Of a stretch of 64,000 nt of DNA, positions 8,448 to 16,791 are shown piece by piece. A program made the position numbers and the translations under genes. Source of the stretch: Bacteroides faecis MAJ27 (GTDB taxonomy: Bacteria; Bacteroidota; Bacteroidia; Bacteroidales; Bacteroidaceae); contig NZ_FNNN01000015.1 in the NCBI RefSeq assembly GCF_900106755.1, forward strand, positions 62,001-126,000, read 5' to 3'. The first letter of the stretch is position 1. Each line of letters begins with the position of its first letter. The notes under the pieces are model-generated. The model was not told the origin of the DNA and searched no databases. It was given only the letters and a program-made list of their open reading frames with translations.

Positions 8448-8789
8448 TGCGATAAACACGCTGTTTCTCTCGTCCCCTCTTTCCCTTTTTTCTCTCAGAA
8501 GATGTTCTTTCTTCCGATGTCTTCGCCACAGGGAGAGAGGCGGACGACGAGATAGCACCGTGTGTGGAGACAAAATAAGAAAAAACAGGCGCAAGTGAAA
8601 CTTGTCCGCTTGCCCGAGGTGGAGAAAGGTGATACTCTGCTTTGTGGTATACCGACGTGAAGTGCTTCGGTGCGATGGGAGAAGGACGAATCTTCTTCGA
8701 TGCGTATGGGGAGATAATGGAACGTCAACGAATATAAACAAACGGCTATGAATAAGGGATTCTATGATATATTAATACTTTAAAAACTG
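8448..8789. other. Intergenic region, 342 bp, no supported feature
   Basis: Short frames on both strands lack coding signs. A pyrimidine-rich stretch (8464-8500) and an AT-rich end before 8790 are seen, but no clear promoter, hairpin or RNA gene. Confidence 0.4.
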
Positions 8790-9287
8790 ATGGATATGAG
8801 AAATTTTTTTGTAGTTCTGGCATGTATGACAAGCATTCTGTTAATTGTGGCTTGCGCGAAGTCTCCGGTAGACAAAGCAATGGAAAAAATTGATAAATCT
8901 ATCGAAAAGGTCGAGAAGAACAAAGACAAGATGACAAAAAAGGACTTTGAAGCTCTAGACAAAGAGATGGAAGAACCTCTGAAAGTACTGAACGACGCAT
9001 TGGAAAACGATGAAGTGGGTGCGCTTGATAAACTTAAAATCGTAGGTAAAGTGACGAAATGGGCTGCCGTATTGGTAAGTGCCGGGTTTAAGGTGGTTGG
9101 CGACGAATTGGGAAAAGAACTGAAAGAAAGCGGAGTAACCGGCGAGGATGTGAAGAAAGCGCTTGAAGGAGTGGAAACGACGACCGGTGACGATGTGAAG
9201 AAGGTCCTTGAAGAAGTTAAATCGACCGGCGACGAGGTGAAGAAAACCCTTGAAGAACTCCAATCGGCGAGTGATGAAGAAAAATAA
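8790..9287 (+). CDS. Lipoprotein with charged helical repeats (165 aa)
   Basis: The signal peptide ends in IVAC, placing the lipid cysteine at residue 22 (start 8790; the Met at 8796 is equally possible). The mature protein is almost entirely Lys/Glu/Asp-rich helix: a coiled-coil-like stretch at 28-75, a more hydrophobic segment at 85-110 (VTKWAAVLVSAGFKVVGDELGKEL), and a C-terminal set of three 11-15-residue repeats of the form (T/S)G(E/D)(D/E)VKK(A/V/T)LEE. The family is unknown. The repeats at the DNA level could expand or contract. Confidence 0.7.
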   Translation: MDMRNFFVVLACMTSILLIVACAKSPVDKAMEKIDKSIEKVEKNKDKMTKKDFEALDKEMEEPLKVLNDALENDEVGALDKLKIVGKVTKWAAVLVSAGFKVVGDELGKELKESGVTGEDVKKALEGVETTTGDDVKKVLEEVKSTGDEVKKTLEELQSASDEEK

Positions 9288-9376
9288 AATCGAAACGAAC
9301 AGTAAATGACGATAGGGGAAGCGATAGAATATAAGACAACAACAATATTTATTTAATTGTTAAGGAGAAATAAATT

Positions 9377-9838
9377 ATGGCTATTTGTACCAATTGTGGA
9401 AATAAGGTGCCCGACGATATTAAGTTTTGTGTTTCATGCGGAGCAGCATTGGCGGCGGAAGGAACTGAGCAACTTGCACCGCAACTGCAACCAGTGTCGC
9501 AACCGCAGTCTGTCCAACAGCCACCGATATATATGGTTCAGGCCCAACAGCCTCCTGTTCAACAACCTGCGGCTGTCTACACGGAAGAGCCTATCACGAC
9601 AGGCGGTTATATTGGCATTTTTTTGTTGCTGATGCTCCCGCTCATCAATATGATATGTCTTATTATCTGGGCATGCGGAGGTTGTCATAAAGTAAGTAAA
9701 CGGAATATGGCGCGTGCCATGCTTGTCTGGATGATAATCGGGACGGTACTTTCGGGAATAATCGTCTTGGTCGTTATCCTGTTTTTCGGTAGTGAACTGG
9801 ATTCACTGAAAAATCTGGCAACCGGTCTTGGCGAATAG
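9377..9838 (+). CDS. Zinc-ribbon membrane protein (153 aa)
   Basis: The N-terminal zinc ribbon has two CxxC knuckles (CTNCGNKVPDDIKFCVSCG). A Gln/Pro-rich linker follows (residues 38-75), then two membrane spans (about 76-100 and 115-140) with another Cys pair between them (CGGC). The ribbon faces the cytoplasm if the topology is the usual one. The next gene has the same ribbon-linker-membrane layout, so the two form a related pair. No specific function is known to me. Confidence 0.8.
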   Translation: MAICTNCGNKVPDDIKFCVSCGAALAAEGTEQLAPQLQPVSQPQSVQQPPIYMVQAQQPPVQQPAAVYTEEPITTGGYIGIFLLLMLPLINMICLIIWACGGCHKVSKRNMARAMLVWMIIGTVLSGIIVLVVILFFGSELDSLKNLATGLGE

Positions 9839-9923
9839 CCGGAACAAAAGACATATCGATCTCACAATGATGGTATACACTTTCTAATCTAAAAAATAAC
9901 TAATTAATAGGAGGAAACAAATT

Positions 9924-10388
9924 ATGGCATTCTGTGGAAAATGTGGTCAAAAAATTGAAGAAGGAATCAAATTCTGTCCGGCTTGCGGAGCACCTGTAGA
10001 AGTAAATGCGACTCAATCTGCTCAATCACAGCAACCTGCCGGCGGGTACAATCAGGCGGACATCGAGCAAAACAAAGTGATGGCGGTGCTGGCTTATTTC
10101 GGTATACTGGTACTGATACCGATTTTTGCAGCTAAGGAGTCTAAGTTCGCTCGCTTCCATTCCAACCAAGGATTGGTGCTGTGTATTGCCGCTGTCTTAT
10201 ACGGAGTTGCGTATAGTATCTTGAGTGCTGTCGTTTTAGCTATTTCGTGGAGGCTTTATTTTGTTGTCAGCCTTCTCGGTCTTGTCAGCATTGTCTTTGC
10301 TGTGCTTGCCGTTATCGGCATCATTAATGCGGCAAATGGGAAAGCGAAAGAACTTCCTGTTATCGGCAAATTCAAAATATTGAAATAA
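9924..10388 (+). CDS. Zinc-ribbon, DUF4870/Tic20-like membrane protein (154 aa)
   Basis: The zinc ribbon (CGKCGQKIEEGIKFCPACG) is followed by a short Gln/Ser linker and three to four hydrophobic segments from residue 50 onward. The segment VMAVLAYFGILVLIPIFAAKESKFARFHSNQGLVL is typical of DUF4870/Tic20-like proteins (KFxRFHxxQGL). This family's role is unsettled. It follows the other zinc-ribbon gene by 85 nt. Confidence 0.82.
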   Translation: MAFCGKCGQKIEEGIKFCPACGAPVEVNATQSAQSQQPAGGYNQADIEQNKVMAVLAYFGILVLIPIFAAKESKFARFHSNQGLVLCIAAVLYGVAYSILSAVVLAISWRLYFVVSLLGLVSIVFAVLAVIGIINAANGKAKELPVIGKFKILK

Positions 10389-10450
10389 CGGGAGAAACGA
10401 GGGAGGCGAATTGCAGGCACAAGCGCAATCTGTCACGCACCGTTTTTTAT

Positions 10451-10540
10451 ATGCAGACTACTGAGTTGCACAATTGTGTGGTACTTTCAATGAACGTGTA
10501 TAGTTGATATAGTCGTATGCGTGTACTTCGTAGTCTGCAT
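10451..10540. repeat. 11-bp inverted repeat around 68 bp, convergent intergenic region
   Basis: ATGCAGACTAC at 10451-10461 is perfectly inverted at 10530-10540 (GTAGTCTGCAT). The loop also holds the palindrome CACAATTGTG. It sits between two convergent genes, so it may be a bidirectional terminator-like structure. Confidence 0.55.
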
Positions 10541-10557
10541 TCTTTCATTTCTGTATT

Positions 10558-11733
10558 TTACTTTTTAGTTCCCAGCCAAGTCCATTTGTGCCAGATTGTT
10601 TCCAGCGGACCTTGTTTGTGTCTGGCCAGCCACCATTTGCAGAATTGTACCTGTAACAGAAGAAGGACAATACCGATGATCAGACTGAGGGTATATCCAC
10701 AATAAGGAGCCAGATAGAAGCCGAACGGGAAATAGATGATAGCTCCCAGTATAGATTGGCTGATATAGTTTGTTAGACTCATCTTACCGTAGAATCGGAG
10801 GTTGGACACGGCTTTCTTGAATCTTTCTTTTTGATAAAGCAGAATAAAGGAAGAAACCAGTACGATGGTGAATGCAAACTTCTGCCACATATCCAAAGCC
10901 GTACCTACTGTCTGTTTGATCAGACTGCTGTCACTTTGCATGATTTGTTCTTTCAGAGAATAAAGTGGGGCAAAACAGATGGCTGCTATGATAAGTGCCT
11001 TTATCCAGAATTTCAGATGAGATTCGGTAGTGACGAATAGCTGTTTTCGTCCGATATACAGACCAAAAAGGAAAAGTCCTGCTGTCTGTAAAAAACGTCC
11101 GGCGCCAATAGCCCAGAACAAACTGGCTTTTTGTCCCAGTGTGACGTTGCCTGTCAGGAATTCCCAGAAATTCCCGCCTTTAGTATAGGCTGCTACTTCA
11201 TCGTACATTGCTCCGACATTCAGGTCAGGTAGGGTATAGCCCGGATTGAAAAGGCTCATCACATAGTGATACCATTCAATAGGCTGTAGCAGGAATATGA
11301 TAGAAGTAATCAGAATTGCTTTATCGCTCCATTTGCGTACAATAAATAATATAAGGCTCACTACTGCAAACAAGAGCAGTACATCCCCTGCCGGAAAGAA
11401 AGCGGCGTTGAGAGTGGCAAAACCTACAAGTAATATCATTCTCCATAGGAAACGATAACCGAAATCTTTTCCTTTTAGCAGCTGATTATGTGATTGGATA
11501 TAAAAGGTAAATCCGAAAAGCAGAGCGAATATCGCATAAGATTTTCCGGCAAACAAAGAGAATATTACATTGAGTACGCCATTGTCCAGAATAGTCAGCC
11601 ATTCGGGGGAACTTTCCGGATAAACAGGAAAAATAAAATGTTCCAGGTTATGTACCAGGAGGATAGCCATGACGGCAAAGCCTCTGAGGGCGTCTACTAC
11701 CTCAATTCGTGATGTTTTTGTTGATAATTCCAT
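10558..11733 (-). CDS. DUF418 family membrane protein
   Basis: Polytopic inner-membrane protein of 391 aa with about ten hydrophobic segments. The start motif RIEVVDALRGFAVMAILLVHNLEHF is shared by the DUF418/acyltransferase-like group. The C-terminal part (RFYGKMSLTNYISQSILGAIIYFPFGF, then the closing QVQFCKWWLARHKQGPLETIWHKWTW) is the DUF418 signature. Members are suspected to modify envelope or secreted small molecules, but no reaction is established. Its first codons overlap the end of a relic of a true acyltransferase-3 gene. Confidence 0.88.
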   Translation of the reverse strand: MELSTKTSRIEVVDALRGFAVMAILLVHNLEHFIFPVYPESSPEWLTILDNGVLNVIFSLFAGKSYAIFALLFGFTFYIQSHNQLLKGKDFGYRFLWRMILLVGFATLNAAFFPAGDVLLLFAVVSLILFIVRKWSDKAILITSIIFLLQPIEWYHYVMSLFNPGYTLPDLNVGAMYDEVAAYTKGGNFWEFLTGNVTLGQKASLFWAIGAGRFLQTAGLFLFGLYIGRKQLFVTTESHLKFWIKALIIAAICFAPLYSLKEQIMQSDSSLIKQTVGTALDMWQKFAFTIVLVSSFILLYQKERFKKAVSNLRFYGKMSLTNYISQSILGAIIYFPFGFYLAPYCGYTLSLIIGIVLLLLQVQFCKWWLARHKQGPLETIWHKWTWLGTKK

Positions 11734-11863
11734 GGGGTTGATTTATGATTGTTTTTTTAGTGAATATTCGTTTTACCCATTTGTTAGCGGGCTTCTCAAA
11801 ATAGTAATAAGAGAATAAACTAAGTGCAATGGTAATGCAAAAGATAATAGGGATACTTATCAT
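11702..11863 (-). pseudogene. Relic: C-terminal end of an acyltransferase-3 (OafA-like) protein
   Basis: A 53-codon frame on the minus strand reads MISIPIIFCITIALSLFSYY then YFEKPANKWVKRIF. This is the last transmembrane helix and the conserved (I/F)EKP motif that ends acyltransferase-3 O-acetyltransferases. No upstream part of such a gene is present; the preceding sequence is the end of nudC in the same frame, separated by its TAG. It overlaps the DUF418 start. I interpret it as a deletion remnant. Confidence 0.6.
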
Positions 11864-11872
11864 CCATTTTGG

Positions 11873-12661
11873 CTATTTATTGGAACAGTCCAGCCACCAG
11901 TCGATCATTTTCCGTGCCAGACTCAGTTTACGGGGTAGTTCCGGTAAATGATCCCGGGTATAGAAATCACCGGAACTGAGTTCCTCATCCTGTAATGTGA
12001 TTTCACCTCCGGCATAATCTGCAATAAAACCGACCATTAATCCGCTGGGATAAGGCCAGGGCTGATTGCCGAAATAAGTGATGTTCTTCACATCCAGTCC
12101 CGTTTCTTCTTTTACTTCGCGGGCTACACATTCTTCCAGTGTTTCTCCTGTTTCCAGAAACCCGGCAACGAGGCTGTTGAATCTGCCTTTAAAATTGCGG
12201 GCATGAACCAGTAGGATAGAATCACCTTTTCTCACTAATACAAGAATAGCGGTAGAGATAGCCGGATAAACCTCCCGACCGCAGTTAGGGCACTTTTTCA
12301 TGATGGATTCCTTTTGCTCCATCGGTGTGCCACAGGCAGAACAGAACCGGCTGTTTCTATCCCAATGTAATATTTCGTGTGCTTTCCCTGCTGCCTGGTA
12401 ATGGGCTACGGGCAGGCATTCATAAGAAGCCCTAAGCCCGACTAATACATACTTGGCCGATTCTTCAATAGGACGGGCCAGGGAGAAGGCTTTGCAATTA
12501 CTTCCTTCTAAAGTCGTTACATCATGTACGGTAGTCTTTTCTATCATAAAGACGGGAGGTATCTCTCCATAAGGGAGGGCAAATGTGCCGTTCTCTTTCT
12601 TTTCAAGCAGTAGTTCGTCTTTGTAGAAGACGAACCACCAGGATTGTGCTGTTTGACTCAT
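11873..12661 (-). CDS. nudC: NudC-type NADH/NAD+ diphosphatase (Nudix)
   Basis: Hydrolyses NAD(H) to NMN(H) and AMP, and in E. coli also removes NAD caps from RNA. The start at 12661 (MSQTAQSWWFVFYKD) is chosen because the longer frame would run into the ABC-F gene. The protein is 262 aa. It has a four-Cys zinc ribbon (CSACG...CPNCG), a Nudix box GFLETGETLEECVAREVKEE ending TGLDV that fits GX5EX7REUXEEXGU, and the NudC-specific NQPWPYPSGLM motif. It lies 49 nt after the ABC-F gene and is probably co-transcribed with it. Confidence 0.92.
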   Translation of the reverse strand: MSQTAQSWWFVFYKDELLLEKKENGTFALPYGEIPPVFMIEKTTVHDVTTLEGSNCKAFSLARPIEESAKYVLVGLRASYECLPVAHYQAAGKAHEILHWDRNSRFCSACGTPMEQKESIMKKCPNCGREVYPAISTAILVLVRKGDSILLVHARNFKGRFNSLVAGFLETGETLEECVAREVKEETGLDVKNITYFGNQPWPYPSGLMVGFIADYAGGEITLQDEELSSGDFYTRDHLPELPRKLSLARKMIDWWLDCSNK

Positions 12662-12710
12662 TTTTTTCTTTCTGTATTCTTCGAACTGCGAAGTTATGAA
12701 AACTGTTTTA

Positions 12711-14351
12711 TTAATGCAATAAAATAGGCTGGTCAATGTCAATCTCTTTGATAAAGTAGTCGTCATGTGAGATGGCTATGACAGTGCCCGTGTAGTTTTT
12801 GATGGTAGCAGTAATAATTTCAATGCTTTGTATATCCAGATTGTTGGTCGGTTCGTCCAGTATAAACATATCGGGTGTATTATTGCTGATCATCAGGCAG
12901 CAGAAAGCCAGTCGCATTTTTTCTCCCCCACTGAGTTTCCGGCAGGATTTGTCCCATTCGGCAGCGGGAAATAAAAAACGGTTTAGGATGATCTTTATTT
13001 CATGTTCCGGCAGGTTACGACTATTGAAAGCGTAAGCTTGCTCTAAAACACTGCTCCGGTCATCAATGATAGAATACTCCTGATTTAGGTAGACGTAAGT
13101 GAAATCTGCTCTTGTCAGTGTCCCTGTCTGAGTCTGGAGTTGTCCTGTGATTAATTTCAGCAGAGTTGTTTTTCCACTGCCGTTCAGCCCTTTTACACAG
13201 AGACGGTCTCCGCTTTTTATCAGGAAGCTGAGAGGGGTCTTCCAGAGAAATTGTTCCGGGTTGTCGGTGCCTGAAGTATTTTGACTCTCTTTATTATCCA
13301 TCTGATGATAGCTGAAATTAATCTTTTCTGCCGTAACAAGTATTTTTCCCGAATGGAGAGAGGAACTGTTGAAATCGGTTTTTAATACTGCTGTTGAAGG
13401 AAGCGAACTTTTGAGTTGATTTCGTTCATCTGTCAGTTTCCCGGCTTTTTCCTGATGGGCGTTGTTGAGTTTTGCAGTACTCTTTTCCGATTTGCTCTGC
13501 AATGAATTTAATACGATGCGTGGAACACCTTTTTTCATGTTCGCTTTCTCGCCACGTACATTCTGTTTCTCTCTGCGTTCAGCTGTTTCGCGGGCTACTT
13601 TGCGGGCGAGTCGGAGCGCTTTGTCCTTTTCTTCGATTCGTTCTAACAAGGCTTGCTGCATGATGTTTTTCTGTTCCTTGTAGAACTCATAATTGCCACC
13701 ATAATACGTAAGCTGATGTTTCTCTAACTCACAGATTTCCGGAAGGAGGTTGAGGATTGTACGGTCGTGGCTTACTATCAGCAGTGTAGAACGCCATTTT
13801 TGTACCCAATCATATAAACGTTGCCGGCCCGATGAGTCGAGATGATTGGTTGGTTCGTCCATAAGGATAACGGATGGATTATGAATGTCCATACCTGCCA
13901 GAAATACACGTGTCTTTTCTCCTCCGCTAAGCAGATTCATTGGATAGGATAACGTGAACTGTCCTAATCCCCAGGAATCAAGAGCGGCCATGGAACGTTC
14001 TTCTATGTTCCAGTCATCGTTCAGAATTGTGAAATTTTCGGTTGAGGCATCCCCTGCGAGGATAGCGTGCAAAGCTTCTTGTTTATGGTCTGTCTGCAAA
14101 GCTTGTGCAATGGTCAGCGAATCATATTGTCCGAAATGCTGTGGAATATAATACAGGTCGTCCGGACGGACAATGACACCGGAAGATGGTGATCGTTGTC
14201 CGGCAATGATTTGTAGCAACGTGGATTTGCCACAGCCGTTATTACCGACTAATCCTAATTTTTGTCCTTTGCTGATGGCAAAGTTAAGGTCACTGAATAA
14301 TACTTCTTTATCCGGATGGATATAGCTGATTTGTTGAATACTAATAGGCAT
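12711..14351 (-). CDS. ABC-F family ATPase (ribosome-associated type)
   Basis: Soluble protein with two ABC domains and no membrane spans. Domain 1 has Walker A GNNGCGKST, signature LSGGEKTR and Walker B VILMDEPTNHLD. A charged linker of about 100 residues (230-330, ARKVARETAERREKQNVRGE) corresponds to the P-site tRNA interaction motif. Domain 2 has GLNGSGKTT, LSGGEKMR and MFILDEPTNNLD. ABC-F proteins act on the ribosome, either in translation or by displacing antibiotics. The second role is possible given the long leader upstream, but it cannot be decided from sequence. Confidence 0.9.
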   Translation of the reverse strand: MPISIQQISYIHPDKEVLFSDLNFAISKGQKLGLVGNNGCGKSTLLQIIAGQRSPSSGVIVRPDDLYYIPQHFGQYDSLTIAQALQTDHKQEALHAILAGDASTENFTILNDDWNIEERSMAALDSWGLGQFTLSYPMNLLSGGEKTRVFLAGMDIHNPSVILMDEPTNHLDSSGRQRLYDWVQKWRSTLLIVSHDRTILNLLPEICELEKHQLTYYGGNYEFYKEQKNIMQQALLERIEEKDKALRLARKVARETAERREKQNVRGEKANMKKGVPRIVLNSLQSKSEKSTAKLNNAHQEKAGKLTDERNQLKSSLPSTAVLKTDFNSSSLHSGKILVTAEKINFSYHQMDNKESQNTSGTDNPEQFLWKTPLSFLIKSGDRLCVKGLNGSGKTTLLKLITGQLQTQTGTLTRADFTYVYLNQEYSIIDDRSSVLEQAYAFNSRNLPEHEIKIILNRFLFPAAEWDKSCRKLSGGEKMRLAFCCLMISNNTPDMFILDEPTNNLDIQSIEIITATIKNYTGTVIAISHDDYFIKEIDIDQPILLH

Positions 14352-14506
14352 GATGGTCTATTGGGTTTGAGGTTGAAAACTGGGTGAAGATAATCACGGG
14401 GTAAGGGAACGACAAACACAATACTGGCTAAACAACACGAATTTCGTGATGCTTAACGGTTATGAAAAAGCATAGATGAAAAGTGATGTTTACTAGAAGT
14501 GTTGTC

Positions 14507-14524
14507 TTACTTAGAAATTCTCAT
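14507..14524 (-). promoter_or_regulatory. Possible 5-codon leader ORF in the ABC-F 5' leader
   Basis: ATGAGAATTTCTAAGTAA (MRISK) lies 155 nt before the ABC-F start, downstream of a TATCTTTG box at 14554-14561. Hairpin-forming sequences (CACGAAATTCGTG) follow. This resembles attenuation leaders of antibiotic-induced ABC-F genes, but such a short ORF can arise by chance. Confidence 0.25.
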
Positions 14525-14553
14525 TGTGGTAAGTATATAGTTTAACTTGGTCG

Positions 14554-14561
14554 CAAAGATA
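14554..14561 (-). promoter_or_regulatory. -7 promoter box for the ABC-F/nudC unit
   Basis: TATCTTTG on the minus strand, about 200 nt upstream of the ABC-F start. No clear -33 TTTG is seen. Confidence 0.45.
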
Positions 14562-14594
14562 ATACTTTCTTATAAATATCGCTCTATTTCAGTT

Positions 14595-14640
14595 AAAAAG
14601 ATATTTTAGAGCCTCCGTTTATGTGGTTTAGAGGCTCTAT
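14595..14640 (-). terminator. Terminator after the RclA-like gene
   Basis: Read on the minus strand, TAGAGCCTC pairs with GAGGCTCTA across a 15-nt loop, followed by a weak U-rich tail. Confidence 0.75.
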
Positions 14641-14646
14641 TCAATT

Positions 14647-16020
14647 TTATACGTCGAATAATTGGTTCAATCCTTCACTCATGCTGGGATGCGTAAAGAT
14701 GAAGTCGCGCAGGAATGTATAGTGTTGCCCGGTCTTCATAGCCATCGTGACGATATTAATCAGTTCCGGAGCATCCGTACAGAATAGGGTACAACCCATT
14801 ATTTTCCCGCTATGGCTGTTGATGATAGCTTTCAACATGCCATCAGTTTGTTGCAAAGTACGTGAACGGACAACGGAAGTTGCCGGTAATCGGGAAACTT
14901 TAAAAGAATACCCCCTTTTTAGTGCTTCTTCTTCCGTAATTCCGATATGTGCCAGCGGCGGGTCGATGAATACGGCATAGGGCAACGGATTCCGGTCGTT
15001 GATATCCCGCTTTTTATCTCCGAAAAGTTGGTCCCGGATAATACGATAATCATCCAGTGAGACATACGTGAATTGTGCGCCTCCTTTTACATCCCCCATT
15101 GCCCATATATGGGGCGTATTGGTACGTAACTGGTCATTGACAACAATAGCGCCATGGGCATCAACTTCTATTCCGGCTGCTTGCAGGTTCAGTCCTTCAA
15201 TCATCGGCTTACGACCTGTTGCTACCAGAATAGCATCTCCATCTACAAAGTAAGGGGTACCATCGGAAGTATCCGAATAAGTCAGAGTCACCCCGTCATG
15301 CGTATCATGAATAGACTGTGTACGCACATTCAAGCGGATCTCAATGCCTTTCTTTTCCATTACCTCCCGGATACTTTTGGCAATATCCGAGTCATTGCGG
15401 GGCATAAATCTGTTTCCTATTTCGAGGATAGTGACTTTGCTTCCGAATCCGGCATACATGGACGCAAATTCCAGGCCAATATAACCGCCACCTATGATAA
15501 TCAGGTGTTTAGGCAGGATATCCAGATCCAGGAGAGTAGTACTGGTGTACACATTTCTACTTTGCTGAATACCTTCTATATTCGGAATGATGGGTGTGGA
15601 GCCGGTATTGATAAAAATCTCCTTTCCCTGCAATTCGATTTCTTCTTCAGAGAGAACCACTTTCACAGTATTGGGCGAAACAAAAGATCCCATTCCCGTG
15701 TAAATAGTTACATTAGGACGTTTACTTAATCTTTCGTAGTTATTTTCTCTTAAAAAAGAGGTCAGTTTGTTCTTTCTGGCAATAGCCTGTGTATACATGT
15801 TGCTCTGCTTGTCAAAATTGTCATGATAAAGCAGAGTTGATATCTCTGATTCGTGAATCAAACTCTTGGTAGGTATACAAGCCACATTAGGGCAAGCCCC
15901 TCCGTACATTTCATTGGACCGCTCGACGATGGCAACCTGCCATCCTCTGTTGGAAAGTTCGGCAGCAAGCGTTTTGCCTGCCTTGCCGAACCCTATAATT
16001 ATTGCATCATATTGTTTCAT
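14647..16020 (-). CDS. RclA-like FAD/NAD(P) disulfide oxidoreductase
   Basis: Flavoprotein of the pyridine nucleotide-disulfide oxidoreductase family (457 aa). The FAD-binding GFGKAGKTLAAEL is at residues 11-23. The redox disulfide is C43-P-N-V-A-C48 within GGACPNVACIPTK. The second Rossmann motif is GGGYIGLEFASMYAGFG, and the dimerisation domain ends in FTHPSMSEGLNQLF. It sits with a DUF417 (RclC-like) gene and an AraC-type gene, which reproduces three parts of the E. coli rcl locus. RclA-type enzymes reduce hypothiocyanous acid or protect against reactive chlorine. Mercuric reductase or lipoamide dehydrogenase are less likely, since no metal-binding N-terminus or dehydrogenase-complex neighbours are present. 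Confidence 0.8.
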   Translation of the reverse strand: MKQYDAIIIGFGKAGKTLAAELSNRGWQVAIVERSNEMYGGACPNVACIPTKSLIHESEISTLLYHDNFDKQSNMYTQAIARKNKLTSFLRENNYERLSKRPNVTIYTGMGSFVSPNTVKVVLSEEEIELQGKEIFINTGSTPIIPNIEGIQQSRNVYTSTTLLDLDILPKHLIIIGGGYIGLEFASMYAGFGSKVTILEIGNRFMPRNDSDIAKSIREVMEKKGIEIRLNVRTQSIHDTHDGVTLTYSDTSDGTPYFVDGDAILVATGRKPMIEGLNLQAAGIEVDAHGAIVVNDQLRTNTPHIWAMGDVKGGAQFTYVSLDDYRIIRDQLFGDKKRDINDRNPLPYAVFIDPPLAHIGITEEEALKRGYSFKVSRLPATSVVRSRTLQQTDGMLKAIINSHSGKIMGCTLFCTDAPELINIVTMAMKTGQHYTFLRDFIFTHPSMSEGLNQLFDV

Positions 16021-16121
16021 AACTTCCTTTCATTAACGATATATATTCAGTAGTATAACAGATAAAAAAGTATATTGTTTGCGTTAGTTCCGGGAAGTCA
16101 GGGCATTCTGCATCAGTGGAA

Positions 16122-16703
16122 TCAGTCTTTTTTTAGTGTTTTGAGTACGCGTTGTGACGAGTCTGAAAGAAGCACTACGGCTCCTGCAAGAATAACAATA
16201 TCTTTGATAACCAATCTTCCAGCACCGGACAGTAACGGGAAGCCAAACTCTTCACCGCCCAGGTTGGGGACCCAGACTTCGGGCGTGGTAACAAGAAAGG
16301 ATAGGGTACCTAATGTCATAATGATAGCAAGCGTATCACCTATCAACGCTACTTTCGGGAAGAAAATCCCCAGGAATACCAATATGCCGATACTCATAAT
16401 GAGTGCTCCCAATCCATAAGAGAAAGTATACGTGTTATTGGCTTCATGCCATGCACGGTTTTCCGGTACGAAAGCTCCTTCCGGATTTTTGTGTTCTTTA
16501 TATTCAGGAGTATCTTTCGCATAGAAAAAACTCATGAATGGACTGTTGGCGACAAACGGAACAATTCCGTCGGCTTCATAATGGAAGTATTTCAATCCGC
16601 CGATCCATACGAATACGACCAGGATAGCTACACGGATAAACTTAATTCCGAAATTCTTCAGGCTGGAGGTGAAGGTGAGTAAAGCAATCAATTTCTCTTT
16701 CAT
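16122..16703 (-). CDS. DUF417 / RclC (YkgB)-like membrane protein
   Basis: Inner-membrane protein of 193 aa with four hydrophobic segments. The family signature RVAILVVFVWIGGLKYFHYEADGIVPFVANSPF is at residues 25-57, and DTLAIIMTLGTLSFLVTTPE lies in the third segment. DUF417 includes E. coli RclC, a member of the reactive-chlorine resistance operon. The gene lies 101 nt upstream of the RclA-like gene in the same direction and follows an AraC-type regulator. Exact biochemical role unknown. Confidence 0.85.
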   Translation of the reverse strand: MKEKLIALLTFTSSLKNFGIKFIRVAILVVFVWIGGLKYFHYEADGIVPFVANSPFMSFFYAKDTPEYKEHKNPEGAFVPENRAWHEANNTYTFSYGLGALIMSIGILVFLGIFFPKVALIGDTLAIIMTLGTLSFLVTTPEVWVPNLGGEEFGFPLLSGAGRLVIKDIVILAGAVVLLSDSSQRVLKTLKKD

Positions 16704-16791
16704 TTTGCGGTCTTTTTAATGGTTTAACTTAATACCGCAAAGATCGTGCTTTCTGCATCCCCCCGAAATGGCAATACTTCCGCTTCGCTTA

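Noticed and set aside
8392..8598. Plus-strand frame overlapping the end of the barrel gene
   Set aside because: Low-complexity translation rich in Arg and Ser, no start context, and it overlaps a real gene.
11702..12661. Read-through fusion of NudC with the acyltransferase tail
   Set aside because: The frames match, but a TAG separates them and NudC already has its normal length.
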